The notes below the pieces were generated by a model, which saw nothing but the letters and a program-made list of their open reading frames with translations, did not search any database and was not told where the DNA came from. A stretch of DNA of 64,000 nt from an uncultured Lachnospiraceae bacterium (lineage in GTDB: Bacteria; Bacillota; Clostridia; Lachnospirales; Lachnospiraceae), in the NCBI GenBank assembly GCA_902760755.1, contig CACWHK010000010.1, positions 26,247 to 90,246 on the forward strand, in the 5' to 3' direction. Position 1 is the stretch's first letter. Each line of letters starts with the position of its first letter. The position numbers were made by a program, and so were the translations under genes. Shown here one piece after another: positions 23,677-32,557 of this stretch.

Positions 23677-24899
23677 AAAAACTGAAGATCTTTGTTCTTC
23701 CCATCCTTCTTCTGGCCGCAATCCTGATCGGCGGGGAGATGATGCTGGAAGCCCCGGAGATTTCCGAGAATCCCGTTTTATACAGAAAAGCCGAGATGGA
23801 TATGGAATCACCCACCGGTGTGGTGGTAAAGACACGGGCCCAGAAGAAGCTGGAGTCCATGAGTCTGGAGGAGAAGATCGGGCAGATGTTCGTGGTTCCG
23901 CCGGAGGCTCTGGACCGGGACTACCGGGGGACAACCTATAACGGAAAAAGAGTCCAGGGAACCGTGGTCATGAGCGATTCCCTTCGGGATAAGCTGAAGT
24001 TCTACGCACCGGGTGGGATCATCCTGTTCTCCTATAACATCATCGATCCGGACCAGACAACTGCGTTGCTGAAGGATCTGCAAAGGGAGAGTAAGATCCC
24101 GCTGCTGATCGCGGTGGATGAGGAGGGCGGTCTTGTATCCCGGATCAGCGGTAAGGCAAGCTTCGGAATTCCGGACCTGCCGGATGCCGATGAGGTGGCG
24201 GATGAGACGGAGGCCTTCAATCGCGGGGCCTATATCGGAGCCTACATGATGCAGTACGGGTTTAACTGTAACCTGGCTCCCGTCGCGGACGTAAACTCCA
24301 ATCCATCAAACCGTGTCATCGGTTCCCGTGCCTTCGGAAAGGATCCGACCATCGTCGGTGGCCTGGTGGCATCGGAGATCGACGGACTCCGGCGGTCGGG
24401 AGTGATCACCACGGCGAAGCATTTCCCGGGACACGGGGATACCAGCGGTGATACACATCACTCCACGGTTTACGTGACAAAGAACTGGGCGGAGCTTCTG
24501 GTAGGAGAGATCATACCCTTTAAGATGGCCATTAAGGCGGATGTGGACATGATCATGGTTGCGCATATTTCCGCCGAAAATGTAACGACGGACGGACTTC
24601 CCGCCTCCCTTTCCAATCAGCTGATCACCGGAAAGCTCCGAAAGGAGCTGGGATTTGAAGGGGTTGTGATCACGGATTCCATGGAAATGGGAGCCATTGC
24701 GGATTACTATACACCGGCGGAAGCTACAATCCTTGCGGTGGAGGCCGGGAATGATATCGTGCTTATGCCGGACGATTATGTGGAGGCCTACAACGGGCTG
24801 CTGGCAGCCGTACAGACGGGGAAGATCTCCGAGGCAAGGATCAACGAGAGCGTGCTCCGGATCCTTACCCTGAAGGATAAGCACGGGCTGCTGAACTGA
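23580..24899 (+). CDS. nagZ: Membrane-anchored beta-N-acetylhexosaminidase (GH3, NagZ type)
   Basis: GH3 N-acetylglucosaminidases trim GlcNAc from muropeptides or other glycans. The 439-residue protein has a cytoplasmic Pro/Arg-rich start, one membrane segment (about residues 33-53) and then the GH3 barrel. The barrel has KHFPGHGDTSGDTHHS, carrying the His-Asp pair typical of NagZ, and VVITDSMEMGAI with the nucleophilic Asp. The ATG at 23580 follows GGAGGAATCAC. It lies 97 bases inside mutY, and both overlapping frames look genuine, because later starts would cut into the membrane segment. The catalytic domain should face outward, as in other Gram-positive NagZ proteins. Confidence 0.88.
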   Translation: MVPEKRTGRVGGSPVGVPAVPEPAEKRRGTFLKKLKIFVLPILLLAAILIGGEMMLEAPEISENPVLYRKAEMDMESPTGVVVKTRAQKKLESMSLEEKIGQMFVVPPEALDRDYRGTTYNGKRVQGTVVMSDSLRDKLKFYAPGGIILFSYNIIDPDQTTALLKDLQRESKIPLLIAVDEEGGLVSRISGKASFGIPDLPDADEVADETEAFNRGAYIGAYMMQYGFNCNLAPVADVNSNPSNRVIGSRAFGKDPTIVGGLVASEIDGLRRSGVITTAKHFPGHGDTSGDTHHSTVYVTKNWAELLVGEIIPFKMAIKADVDMIMVAHISAENVTTDGLPASLSNQLITGKLRKELGFEGVVITDSMEMGAIADYYTPAEATILAVEAGNDIVLMPDDYVEAYNGLLAAVQTGKISEARINESVLRILTLKDKHGLLN

Positions 24900-24936
24900 C
24901 ACGGGAAGCGTGAGAAAGGAGTAAGAGGAGAGTGCC

Positions 24937-25407
24937 ATGAAGTATATACGACAGTTTCTGATCATATTATTCATTTCCTTTCTGGGAGAGGTGCTGAACT
25001 ACCTGATCCCGCTGCCGATCCCGGCAAGCATTTACGGAATCCTTCTGATGTTCCTGGCACTGGAGCTCCATATCATCCCCCTTTCCGCCGTGCGCGAGAC
25101 CGGGCGGTTCCTGATCGAGATCATGCCGGTCATGTTTATCCCGGCAGCGGTGGGACTGCTCAATGCCTGGGGAATCCTGAAGCCCAACTGGCTGATCTAT
25201 ACGGTGATCATGTTTGCGACTACATTTATCGTCATGATCCTGTCCGGACGGATCACACAGGCAGTGATCCGGCACGGAAAGAAGAAGGAAGGCGAAGGGG
25301 CAGAGGAAGATATCGTGGTTCCGGAGGCTTCCGGAGTAACAAGCCAGGAGGAACCGGGTACGGAAGTTTACAGGAGCTCCGCTGAGGAAGGGGGTGACCG
25401 CTCATGA
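24937..25407 (+). CDS. lrgA: CidA/LrgA-family holin-like membrane protein
   Basis: The 156-residue protein has about four hydrophobic helices and the family motif LIPLPIPASIYGILLMFLAL near residues 23-42, followed by PVMFIPAAVGL. LrgA/CidA proteins act with LrgB/CidB at the cytoplasmic membrane; they are linked to murein hydrolase control and, more recently, to transport of small metabolites such as pyruvate. The hydrophilic tail of about 45 residues is longer than usual. It overlaps lrgB by four bases, so the two are translationally coupled. Confidence 0.88.
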   Translation: MKYIRQFLIILFISFLGEVLNYLIPLPIPASIYGILLMFLALELHIIPLSAVRETGRFLIEIMPVMFIPAAVGLLNAWGILKPNWLIYTVIMFATTFIVMILSGRITQAVIRHGKKKEGEGAEEDIVVPEASGVTSQEEPGTEVYRSSAEEGGDRS

Positions 25408-26096
25408 AGGAATTCTTCCAGCACACGGTCTTCTTCGGCGTCTTTATCAGCCTCTTTTCCTACGGAATCGGAGTATTTCTCCGGAAGAAGACGAAGTTAT
25501 CGCTGTTCAATCCGCTTCTCATCGCGATCCTGCTTACCATGGGGGTCCTGCTCTGGCTGGATATCGATTATGAAACCTATGAGGGCAGCGCAAAATACTT
25601 AAGCTATTTGCTTACTCCGGCAACCGTCAGTCTGGCAATCCCGCTCTATGAGCAGATCGAGCTTCTGAAGAAGAACTGGAAGGCGGTATTCGCGGGTATC
25701 TTCTCGGGCGTGATCGCAAGCATGGTGAGCGTGCTGCTGTTCGCTCTGGTATTTAACCTGAACCATGCGGAGTACGTGACATTTCTTCCGAAGTCCATCA
25801 CTACGGCCATCGGTATGGGAGTTTCGGAGGAGCTTGGGGGTTATGTGGCCATCACGGTGGCTGTGATCATCATTACCGGCATCATCGGAAATATCTTTGC
25901 GGAGCTGATCTGCAAGATCTTCCGGATCAAAGAGCCTATCGCAGTGGGGATCGCCATCGGATCCTCGTCCCATGCCCTCGGTACCGCGAAGGCCATGGAG
26001 ATCGGAGATGTGGAGGGGGCCATGAGCAGCCTGTCCATCGTTGTGTCCGGCCTGCTTACGGTGGTTGGTGCAATGATCTTTGCAAATTTCATCTAG
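25404..26096 (+). CDS. lrgB: LrgB/CidB-family membrane protein
   Basis: The 230-residue protein has six to seven membrane helices and the family segments [40 protein letters not shown] and [17 protein letters not shown] (cited in parts), typical of LrgB. It pairs with the overlapping lrgA. Whether the pair works as a holin-like system or as a metabolite transporter cannot be told from sequence. The promoter of the downstream small gene lies in its last bases. Confidence 0.92.
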   Translation: MKEFFQHTVFFGVFISLFSYGIGVFLRKKTKLSLFNPLLIAILLTMGVLLWLDIDYETYEGSAKYLSYLLTPATVSLAIPLYEQIELLKKNWKAVFAGIFSGVIASMVSVLLFALVFNLNHAEYVTFLPKSITTAIGMGVSEELGGYVAITVAVIIITGIIGNIFAELICKIFRIKEPIAVGIAIGSSSHALGTAKAMEIGDVEGAMSSLSIVVSGLLTVVGAMIFANFI

Positions 26097-26108
26097 ATAT
26101 GGTATAAT
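26080..26108 (+). promoter_or_regulatory. Promoter of the 26171 gene cluster
   Basis: TTGCAA (26080-26085) and a consensus TATAAT (26103-26108) are separated by 17 bases. The -35 lies inside the lrgB end. This starts the small-protein/zinc-ribbon cluster. Confidence 0.85.
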
Positions 26109-26170
26109 GCAGTGCATGATCATATAGATATAGAGGTTTCGGAAAGAAGCCTCGGAGAAGGAGGATACTT

Positions 26171-26410
26171 ATGGATATCAAAGCAAAAATCACGGAGATC
26201 GTGGAGAAGATCACAAAGGATGAAAGCCTGAAGCAGGAGTTCAACGAGAACCCGACCAAGGCGATCGAGAAGGTTGCCGGCGTGGATCTTCCGGATGATG
26301 TTGTAAACGGCGCTATCGCAGGCGTTAAGGCGAAGATGACAGGGGATGCCGCATCCGGCGCACTCAGCAAGCTGACAGGCCTGTTCGGTGGTGGTGATAA
26401 GACCGAATAA
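26171..26410 (+). CDS. Small acidic-helical protein of unknown function
   Basis: The 79-residue protein is mostly charged helix (AKITEIVEKITKDESLKQEF), then NENPTKAIEKVAGVDLPDDVVNGAI, and ends in a Gly-rich GLFGGGDKTE tail. The pattern of a helix followed by a xxVAGVDLPDDxV turn recalls Nif11-type leader peptides, but there is no double-glycine cleavage site followed by a core, so I would not call it a precursor. A strong promoter and the site AGAAGGAGG precede it. It lies 21 bases before the first zinc-ribbon protein and is probably co-transcribed with it. Confidence 0.7.
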   Translation: MDIKAKITEIVEKITKDESLKQEFNENPTKAIEKVAGVDLPDDVVNGAIAGVKAKMTGDAASGALSKLTGLFGGGDKTE

Positions 26411-26431
26411 CTCGGGGAAAAGGAAAAGAGT

Positions 26432-27277
26432 ATGAAATGTACGGTCTGTGGGGGTGAGTTTTCGGATGGACTTTCCGTATGTCCGATCTGCGGTATGGCA
26501 GTTTCTTCGGCTTCGGGAAGCGGGGCAGAAACCCCCAAAGCGAAGTATACAATGGCCGGAGGAAATGCAGCTCCGGCAAATCCGTTCGGGATGGATCCTT
26601 CAAATAAGGAAGCCCGTGCGGCCCAGGAGCAGGCGCTGAGAGGATTGGAAATGGAGGCGCGGATCCTGGATGATGAGCCCGGCAGCGGAGCGGGTGGCTA
26701 CGGTGCCGGTGCTTATGGTGCAGGCGCTTACGGCGCGGGAGCAGGAGGCTACGGTGCAGGCCCTTACGGCCCGGGGAACGGCCCGGAGCAACGTCCGCTG
26801 GACTTCTCGGCATTTGAATCCTCAAATGACCCATTCCGGCAGATGGTGGGCGGAGCTAAGACGGCATCGCCTCCGAAGAACAATAACACAACGCTGATCG
26901 TGATCCTTTCCGTAGCGATTGCATCGGTTGTTGTGCTTCTGGTACTCTGGAAGACCGGAGTGATCGGAGGCGGAAACCACGGCATGAACGGTACCTACCG
27001 GTTTAGTAATGCCGTAACAGGGGAGCAGGTCCTCACTGCAGATCAGTTTAAGCAGTACGGCATGGACGTTTCGGATTTCATGCTTGAGGTGGACGGAAAC
27101 AATGCAACCGTCCGGCTGATGGGAAGATCCGGAGTGGGAAAGATCGAGTTTGAAGACGGCGGAAAGGTTACCATCAAAGACGCCCGGGAGGAGTTTACCG
27201 GAACCTACAGTGTAACGGAGGGAACCATTACCCTGATGCAGGATGGGGTCAGTCTCGTCTTTAAACGAGTGGAGTAA
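26432..27277 (+). CDS. Zinc-ribbon, single-membrane-pass protein with C-terminal extracytoplasmic domain (paralogue 1)
   Basis: The 281-residue protein starts with a zinc ribbon (CTVCGGEF...CPICGMAV), then a low-complexity Gly/Ala/Tyr stretch with repeated YGAGA units at about residues 88-125. One membrane helix follows (about residues 153-174), then a C-terminal beta-rich domain starting GTYRFSNA and containing DVSDFMLEVDGNNATVRLMG and TGTYSVTEGTITL. The same domain recurs in the next two genes. The function is unknown. The layout suggests an inside metal-binding head and an outside beta domain. Confidence 0.8.
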   Translation: MKCTVCGGEFSDGLSVCPICGMAVSSASGSGAETPKAKYTMAGGNAAPANPFGMDPSNKEARAAQEQALRGLEMEARILDDEPGSGAGGYGAGAYGAGAYGAGAGGYGAGPYGPGNGPEQRPLDFSAFESSNDPFRQMVGGAKTASPPKNNNTTLIVILSVAIASVVVLLVLWKTGVIGGGNHGMNGTYRFSNAVTGEQVLTADQFKQYGMDVSDFMLEVDGNNATVRLMGRSGVGKIEFEDGGKVTIKDAREEFTGTYSVTEGTITLMQDGVSLVFKRVE

Positions 27278-27325
27278 ACGCTATACAAATTTCTAAATTT
27301 AATTGATGAAATCGTAAACAGTATA

Positions 27326-27334
27326 TGTTATAAT
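27326..27334 (+). promoter_or_regulatory. Extended -10 promoter of paralogue 2
   Basis: TGTTATAAT at 27326-27334 is a consensus extended -10, 48 bases before the next start codon. A TTGATG at 27303-27308 is a poorly spaced (20 bases) -35 candidate. Confidence 0.6.
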
Positions 27335-27381
27335 CTTCAGAAGTAACTGAAAACCATAATTAAGGATGGAGGAATTTTCTT

Positions 27382-28050
27382 ATGACTTGTAACGTATGTG
27401 GAGCAGAGATCCCCGCAGGCGCAGCAACATGTCCGGTATGTGGTGCTCCGGCACCGATGGCAGACCCGGCTCAGGGCGGCTATCCGATGAATGGCGGTGC
27501 AGCACCGACGAATCCGTTTGGGGCGGATCCGGCAGCAAATCAGGCACCCATGGGTGCAAATCCGTATGGCGGATATGATCAGGCTCAGGCACCGTTTGAT
27601 CCGAATCAGGCAAACTATGACCCGTATGCACAGGTAGCCCCGAATCCGGCAGCAGCTCCGAAGAAGAGCCACACCGGTCTCATCATCGGTATCTGCTGTG
27701 GTGTCGCAGTGGTTGCAGCAGTGATCATTATGTGGGCCCTTGGTGTATTCGGCGGCGGCTCGGGTGCTGACGGAACCTACAAGTTCGAGAGTGCTCAGGC
27801 TATGGGTATGACCATGGACGCTGATACAATGAAGACCTTTGGCGTTGATGTAAGTGACTTCTATATCAAGATCAGCGGAGACAAGGCAACCATCAACCTG
27901 ATGGGCAGCGGCGGAGATTGTGAAGTCAAGATCGACGGCAGCACCATCACATTTACGGAAAACAGCAGAACAATCACAGGTACGTATGATTCCGGAGCCG
28001 GTACCATCACCGTTGAAGAGGGTGGTGCCAAGATGGTATTCAAGAAATAG
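27382..28050 (+). CDS. Zinc-ribbon, single-membrane-pass protein with C-terminal extracytoplasmic domain (paralogue 2)
   Basis: The 222-residue protein has an N-terminal zinc ribbon (CNVCGAEIPAGAATCPVCG), a Pro/Asn/Gly/Ala-rich linker, a membrane helix at about residues 98-119 and the same C-terminal domain as its neighbours: GTYKFESA, DVSDFYIKISGDKATINLMG (cited in parts), TGTYDSGAGTITVEEGG. It therefore arose by duplication within the cluster. GGATGGAGG precedes the ATG. The function is unknown; the name zinc-ribbon domain-containing protein is safest. Confidence 0.82.
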   Translation: MTCNVCGAEIPAGAATCPVCGAPAPMADPAQGGYPMNGGAAPTNPFGADPAANQAPMGANPYGGYDQAQAPFDPNQANYDPYAQVAPNPAAAPKKSHTGLIIGICCGVAVVAAVIIMWALGVFGGGSGADGTYKFESAQAMGMTMDADTMKTFGVDVSDFYIKISGDKATINLMGSGGDCEVKIDGSTITFTENSRTITGTYDSGAGTITVEEGGAKMVFKK

Positions 28051-28089
28051 TGATCTGATATGAGTCGCCGGACGAGCGGACTCGTAGAT

Positions 28090-28118
28090 GGCAGGCGGCC
28101 GGATGGCCGCCTGTCTTT
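28090..28118 (+). terminator. Hairpin terminator after paralogue 2
   Basis: GGCAGGCGGCC (28090-28100) pairs with GGCCGCCTGTC (28105-28115), with one G-U pair and a four-base loop, and is followed by TTT. The T-run is short, so read-through into paralogue 3 is likely. Confidence 0.65.
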
Positions 28119-28157
28119 CGTAGAAGCAGGTATCCTGTAAGTAAAGAGGGATGAGGC

Positions 28158-29000
28158 ATGGAAGAGAACCGTACAGACAATCCATTTGATCGTTTCGATG
28201 GACAGGGGCAGTATGCGCCGGAGCAGCCGGTGCAGTCACCCTACGCACCGCAGCCGTCGTACGCACCTGAGGGGCGGTATACGCCGCAGCAGCCGGTGCA
28301 GTCACCGTACGCACCGCAGGGGCAGTATACGCCGGAACAGCCGGTGCAGTCACCCTACGCACCGCAGGGGCAGGATGCGCCGGAGCAACCGGTGCAGTCA
28401 CCATATGCACCGCAGCCGACATACACGCGGCCCCGGCAATCATATGAACCGCAGCAAACGGCACCTTCCGCTCCGGATATGTCGGATTACGGGTCCTACC
28501 GTCCGCAGTATCGTGAGGAGGTACAGCAGTCGGAGGAGCAGAAGATGGATACGCCCTTCGGTGCGGCAACCTATTCTCCGTACAGCAGTTATTCGGGAGG
28601 AGGGCCAAGACCCGTATCCCTGAAGGATGAGGAGGAACCGGGGAAGAGCCGTCTTGGCATGATCCTTGGCATCATCGGAGGCGTTCTGGTGGTCGCAGGG
28701 TTACTGACTGCCTGGCTTCTTGGCTGGTTCCATTCAAGGAACGGCGTGTATGTCTGGGATGATTATTCAAATGCGGATATGACGGCTAAGATCGAGATCG
28801 ACGGAGATAAGGCAACCATCACCATGGTCTCGAAGGACGATACGAGAACCGTGGACTGCGATGTGGAGTTCAGCAGCGATACCGTCAAGTTCATTTACAA
28901 CGGAAAGGTCCTTTCCTGTGCCTATGACAGGAGGAACGGACGGATCACCGCGAAGGATGATTATTATATCGGCGTGGACATCGTATTTGACAGAGAGTAA
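28158..29000 (+). CDS. Pro/Gln-repeat, single-membrane-pass protein (paralogue 3, no zinc ribbon)
   Basis: The 280-residue protein lacks the Cys4 head of its two neighbours. In its place is a Pro/Gln/Tyr-rich region with four copies of a 16-residue unit of the form YTPEQPVQSPYAPQGQ (about residues 18-95, 48-base DNA repeats). A membrane helix at about residues 173-194 is followed by a C-terminal domain that aligns with the others (NGVYVWDD, KIEIDGDKATITM). The repeats may vary in number between strains. The function is unknown; the location is probably the membrane, with the C-terminus outside. Confidence 0.78.
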   Translation: MEENRTDNPFDRFDGQGQYAPEQPVQSPYAPQPSYAPEGRYTPQQPVQSPYAPQGQYTPEQPVQSPYAPQGQDAPEQPVQSPYAPQPTYTRPRQSYEPQQTAPSAPDMSDYGSYRPQYREEVQQSEEQKMDTPFGAATYSPYSSYSGGGPRPVSLKDEEEPGKSRLGMILGIIGGVLVVAGLLTAWLLGWFHSRNGVYVWDDYSNADMTAKIEIDGDKATITMVSKDDTRTVDCDVEFSSDTVKFIYNGKVLSCAYDRRNGRITAKDDYYIGVDIVFDRE

Positions 29001-29042
29001 GCGGGAAGACCACGGTCTTTCGAACAGAAAGGAAGCTAAAAC

Positions 29043-30101
29043 ATGAGCTGGAAAGAGAACGTACGACAGGTGGAACCCTATACCCCCGGAGAGCAGCCGA
29101 AGGATCAGAATGTGATCAAGCTGAACACGAATGAGAACCCTTACGGCCCGTCGGATAAGGTGAAGAATTATGCACTGGATTTTGATCTGCTCCGGAAGTA
29201 TCCGGATCCCGCAGCATCGGATCTGGTAAATGCGCTGGCAGACTATCATCATGTGGATCCCGCACAGGTTTTCGTCGGTGTGGGAAGTGATGACGTGCTG
29301 GCCATGGCATTCCTTACCTTCTTTAATTCCGGTCATCCCATCCTGTTCCCGGATATCAGCTATTCCTTCTATCCCGTATGGGCTGAGCTTTATAAGATTC
29401 CTTTTAAAACGCCGGCACTTACGGAGGATTTCCGGATCGAACCCTCGGATTATCTTGCGGAAAACGGTGGTGTCGTTTTCCCGAATCCGAATGCACCTAC
29501 GGCACGTCTGCTTCCGTTGGATGCGGTGGAGAAGATCGTGGCCGGGAATCCGGATGTGGTCGTGATCGTGGATGAAGCCTATATCGATTTTGCACCGGAA
29601 GGAAGCTCTGCCCTTTCTCTGGTGGATAAGTATGAAAACCTTCTGGTGGTACGCACCTTCTCGAAGTCCCGCTCCATGGCAGGACTCCGGATCGGTTATG
29701 CCATCGGACAGAAGGATCTTATCGCCTGCATGCAGGCAGTGAAGTATTCCTTCAATTCTTATACCATGAACCGTCCGTCCATTCTGTACGGCTGTGCATC
29801 CGTGGCGGATGATGAATACTTCCGGAGTACCGTGGGGAAGATCGTTGCAACGAGAGAGTGGTTTTCGGAGGAATTAAAGAAGCTGGGCTTCCTTGTGATC
29901 CCCTCCGCAGCCAACTTCGTTTTTGCTTCTCACAGTACCGTTCCTGCGGAAGAAATCTTCCGGGAGGCCAGAGATCATGGCATTTTTTTCAGGTACTTTA
30001 AGCAGCCGAGGATTGATAATTATCTTCGGATCACCATCGGAACCGACGAAGAGATGAAGGCGGTCGTCTCATTTCTTCTTGACATATTGCACAAAAAATA
30101 A
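29043..30101 (+). CDS. hisC: Histidinol-phosphate aminotransferase
   Basis: This PLP-dependent class I/II aminotransferase makes histidinol phosphate from imidazole acetol phosphate. The 352-residue protein has the N-terminal IKLNTNENPYGPS, the VIVDEAYIDFAPE region with the PLP-contacting Asp, and the Schiff-base Lys in TFSKSRSMAGLRIGYAI. It carries no other his genes nearby, so the gene is detached from any histidine operon; HisC-like enzymes can also transaminate aromatic substrates. The rny promoter lies in its last codons. Confidence 0.9.
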   Translation: MSWKENVRQVEPYTPGEQPKDQNVIKLNTNENPYGPSDKVKNYALDFDLLRKYPDPAASDLVNALADYHHVDPAQVFVGVGSDDVLAMAFLTFFNSGHPILFPDISYSFYPVWAELYKIPFKTPALTEDFRIEPSDYLAENGGVVFPNPNAPTARLLPLDAVEKIVAGNPDVVVIVDEAYIDFAPEGSSALSLVDKYENLLVVRTFSKSRSMAGLRIGYAIGQKDLIACMQAVKYSFNSYTMNRPSILYGCASVADDEYFRSTVGKIVATREWFSEELKKLGFLVIPSAANFVFASHSTVPAEEIFREARDHGIFFRYFKQPRIDNYLRITIGTDEEMKAVVSFLLDILHKK

Positions 30102-30107
30102 TAGAAT
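30079..30107 (+). promoter_or_regulatory. Promoter of rny
   Basis: A consensus TTGACA (30079-30084) and TAGAAT (30102-30107) are separated by 17 bases, starting inside the 3' end of hisC. The predicted leader is about 47 bases. Confidence 0.85.
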
Positions 30108-30161
30108 AATTCTGTTGTACTCTAGCAGGTACAATAAAAACTTAATAAAGGAGGTGCTCCT

Positions 30162-31715
30162 GTGGATTCGCTTTCTACCATAATCATCTGCGCTGTCATA
30201 GTAATTGTGGCCGTAGTGATCACCTGGTTTGCAGCGATCGCCTATCGCAAGAATATTGCGGAAGCGAAGATCGGCAAGGCAGAGGACAAGGCCAGAGAGA
30301 TTATAGATGAAGCCTTAAAGGATGCGGAATCGAAGAAGCGCGATATCTTGCTGACTGCCAAGGAAGAGGCCATGAAGACCAAGAATGACCTTGACAAGGA
30401 AGTCAAAGAACGCCGCAACGAGATTCAACGTATGGAGAAGAGAGTTCTGTCGAGGGAAGAGAATCTTGACAAGAAGAGCGATACACTGGAACGTAGGGAA
30501 CAGTCCCTTTCGGCCAGAGAATCGAATCTGTCAAAGAAACAGGCTGAGATCGATGAGCTTTCTGAGAAGAGACAACAGGAACTGGAGAGAATCTCCGGAC
30601 TCACCTCTGAACAGGCAAAGGAATATTTGCTTCGCACCGTGGAAGATGAAGTAAAGCATGAAACCGCGGTAATGATCAAGGAAATGGAATCGAGGGCCAA
30701 GGAAGAGGCCGACAAGAAAGCCAGGGAATACGTTGTTACGGCGATCCAGAAGTGTGCCGCTGACGTTGTTTCCGAATCCACCATTTCACTGGTACAGCTG
30801 CCGAACGATGATATGAAGGGTCGTATCATCGGTCGTGAGGGTAGAAATATCCGTACACTGGAAACACTCACAGGCGTTGATCTGATCATCGATGATACGC
30901 CGGAGGCAGTTGTTCTTTCCAGCTTCGACCCGGTTCGCCGCGAGGTTGCGCGGATCGCACTTGAGAAGCTGATCGTTGACGGACGGATCCATCCGGCCCG
31001 CATCGAGGAGATGGTTGAGAAGGCAAAGAAGGAAGTCGAAACCATGATGCGCGAGGAAGGCGAGGCCGCTACCATGGAGGTAGGTGTGCATGGAATCCAT
31101 CCCGAGCTGGTGAAGCTTCTCGGCCGCATGAAGTTCCGTACAAGCTACGGACAGAATGCGCTGAAGCATTCCATTGAAGTCGCTGAACTGTCCGGTCTTA
31201 TCGCCGGAGAGATCGGTGAGGACGTAAAACTTGCGAAGCGTGCAGGTCTCCTTCATGATATCGGTAAGTCCATCGATCATGAGATGGAAGGCTCTCACGT
31301 ATCCATCGGTGTTGATCTTTGTCGGAAGTACAAAGAGAATGCAACGGTTACAAATGCCGTAGCATCCCACCATGGTGACTGCGAAGCGGAAACACTCATC
31401 GCCTGCATCGTTCAGGCCGCAGATACGATCTCTGCAGCACGTCCGGGTGCGCGCCGTGAGACACTTGAAACCTACACCACCAGACTCACAAAGCTTGAGA
31501 ATATCGCGAATGAGTTCAAGGGTGTTGATAAGTCCTTTGCTATTCAGGCAGGTCGTGAGATTCGGGTAATGGTAGTTCCTGAGCATGTCACAGATGCGGA
31601 TATGGTGATTCTTGCAAGAGATATATCCAAGCGCATCGAAGATGAGCTGGAATACCCCGGTCAGATCAAGGTCAGCTTGATCAGGGAATCCAGAGTTACG
31701 GATTACGCAAAGTAG
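30162..31715 (+). CDS. rny: Ribonuclease Y
   Basis: RNase Y is the membrane-anchored endoribonuclease that starts mRNA decay in many Bacillota. The 517-residue protein has an N-terminal membrane helix, a long coiled coil (residues about 30-200), a KH domain ([19 protein letters not shown]) and an HD domain with [12 protein letters not shown] and SHHGD metal-binding residues. The start is GTG at 30162 behind AAAGGAGG. The length is standard. Confidence 0.97.
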   Translation: MDSLSTIIICAVIVIVAVVITWFAAIAYRKNIAEAKIGKAEDKAREIIDEALKDAESKKRDILLTAKEEAMKTKNDLDKEVKERRNEIQRMEKRVLSREENLDKKSDTLERREQSLSARESNLSKKQAEIDELSEKRQQELERISGLTSEQAKEYLLRTVEDEVKHETAVMIKEMESRAKEEADKKAREYVVTAIQKCAADVVSESTISLVQLPNDDMKGRIIGREGRNIRTLETLTGVDLIIDDTPEAVVLSSFDPVRREVARIALEKLIVDGRIHPARIEEMVEKAKKEVETMMREEGEAATMEVGVHGIHPELVKLLGRMKFRTSYGQNALKHSIEVAELSGLIAGEIGEDVKLAKRAGLLHDIGKSIDHEMEGSHVSIGVDLCRKYKENATVTNAVASHHGDCEAETLIACIVQAADTISAARPGARRETLETYTTRLTKLENIANEFKGVDKSFAIQAGREIRVMVVPEHVTDADMVILARDISKRIEDELEYPGQIKVSLIRESRVTDYAK

Positions 31716-31718
31716 GAG

Positions 31719-31746
31719 AAAAGGGATGCCGAAAGGTATCCCTTTT
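31719..31746 (+). terminator. Rho-independent terminator of rny
   Basis: AAAAGGGAT (31719-31727) pairs with ATCCCTTTT (31738-31746) around GCCGAAAGGT; T-rich sequence follows. Confidence 0.85.
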
Positions 31747-31790
31747 CCATTTCTTTAGGGGATTTCCATACCACGGGAGGGATAAGCATT

Positions 31791-32336
31791 ATGAAGAAGA
31801 CAGTACGACTGGATCGTATCTTAAAATATGAGGCACACCGGGTGAAGGTGTATGAGGATGTTCTGGAGCTTCCGGACGGAACGATCCAACACTACGATTA
31901 TGTAAAGAACCGGGATGGGGCAGCCATCCTGCTTGTGGATGATGAGGAGAATGTGCTTCTGGTCCGTCAGTACCGGAATGTGGAGGATGATTTTACACTG
32001 GAGATCCCGGCGGGAACCTCGGATCCGGAGGACGCAACGGCGGAGGTTACTGCCGTACGGGAAGCAAAGGAGGAGACCGGGTACTTCCCGCGGAAGGTGT
32101 TCCGTGTCAGCCGGGTGCTGAACGCGGCAGGGCTTTTTGACGAGCATACCACCGTATTTCTCGGGAAGGACCTTGCGAAGGAGAAGCTGGATGCGGATCC
32201 GGAGGAGTCCATCGAGGTGCTCCGTATTCCCTTCGAAGAGGCACTTCAGGCCATTTATGACGGAAAGATCATCGACGGAAAGACGATCATCGCATTACTT
32301 GCCTATCAGGATGTAAAATCCAGAAAAATTTTTTAG
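31791..32336 (+). CDS. Nudix hydrolase, ADP-ribose pyrophosphatase type
   Basis: The 181-residue protein has the Nudix box around residues 78-101 (GTSDPED...AVREAKEETGYF), with the REAxEETG catalytic core intact, and the ADP-ribose pyrophosphatase pattern LLVRQYRNVEDDFTLEIPAGT and AAGLFDEHTTVFLGKDL. The box has one extra residue between the Gly and the REx core compared with the textbook spacing. It likely hydrolyses ADP-ribose or related nucleotide sugars. It is a single gene downstream of the rny terminator. Confidence 0.88.
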   Translation: MKKTVRLDRILKYEAHRVKVYEDVLELPDGTIQHYDYVKNRDGAAILLVDDEENVLLVRQYRNVEDDFTLEIPAGTSDPEDATAEVTAVREAKEETGYFPRKVFRVSRVLNAAGLFDEHTTVFLGKDLAKEKLDADPEESIEVLRIPFEEALQAIYDGKIIDGKTIIALLAYQDVKSRKIF

Positions 32337-32444
32337 AACCCCAAAATCACAACATTTTGTGCTTTCGATTTTTATGTCTACTTTATCTCGCGGAAAATGC
32401 TCAAAACCCCAGTGTTTATGCGGGTTTTCGTAAAAAAATAGTTA

Positions 32445-32473
32445 TTGATTTTATGTAAATTTGTAATTATACT
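32445..32473 (+). promoter_or_regulatory. Promoter of the XerD-type recombinase gene
   Basis: TTGATT (32445-32450) and TATACT (32468-32473) are separated by 17 bases in an AT-rich region of about 220 bases. Just upstream an AAAACCC/GGGTTTT hairpin (about 32403-32429) could end the Nudix transcript. Confidence 0.75.
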
Positions 32474-32557
32474 GTAACATATAAAACGGAGAGGTATGAG
32501 TTGGCGCTCTGAAAAAGAAAAATGCCTCATCCGGAGGGGTTTGTTTAGGGGTAAAAG

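Noticed and set aside
28210-28430. Possible CRISPR-like repeat array
   Set aside because: The repeats are contiguous multiples of three bases in a coding frame, with no spacers and no cas genes.
27337-28608. Open frame of 423 codons antisense to paralogues 2 and 3
   Set aside because: Its repeats (TAPA/VRR-type) mirror the Pro/Gln coding repeats of the true genes.
28186-28623. Arg/Ser/His-rich frame within paralogue 3
   Set aside because: It is an out-of-frame reading of the 48-base coding repeats with no ribosome site.
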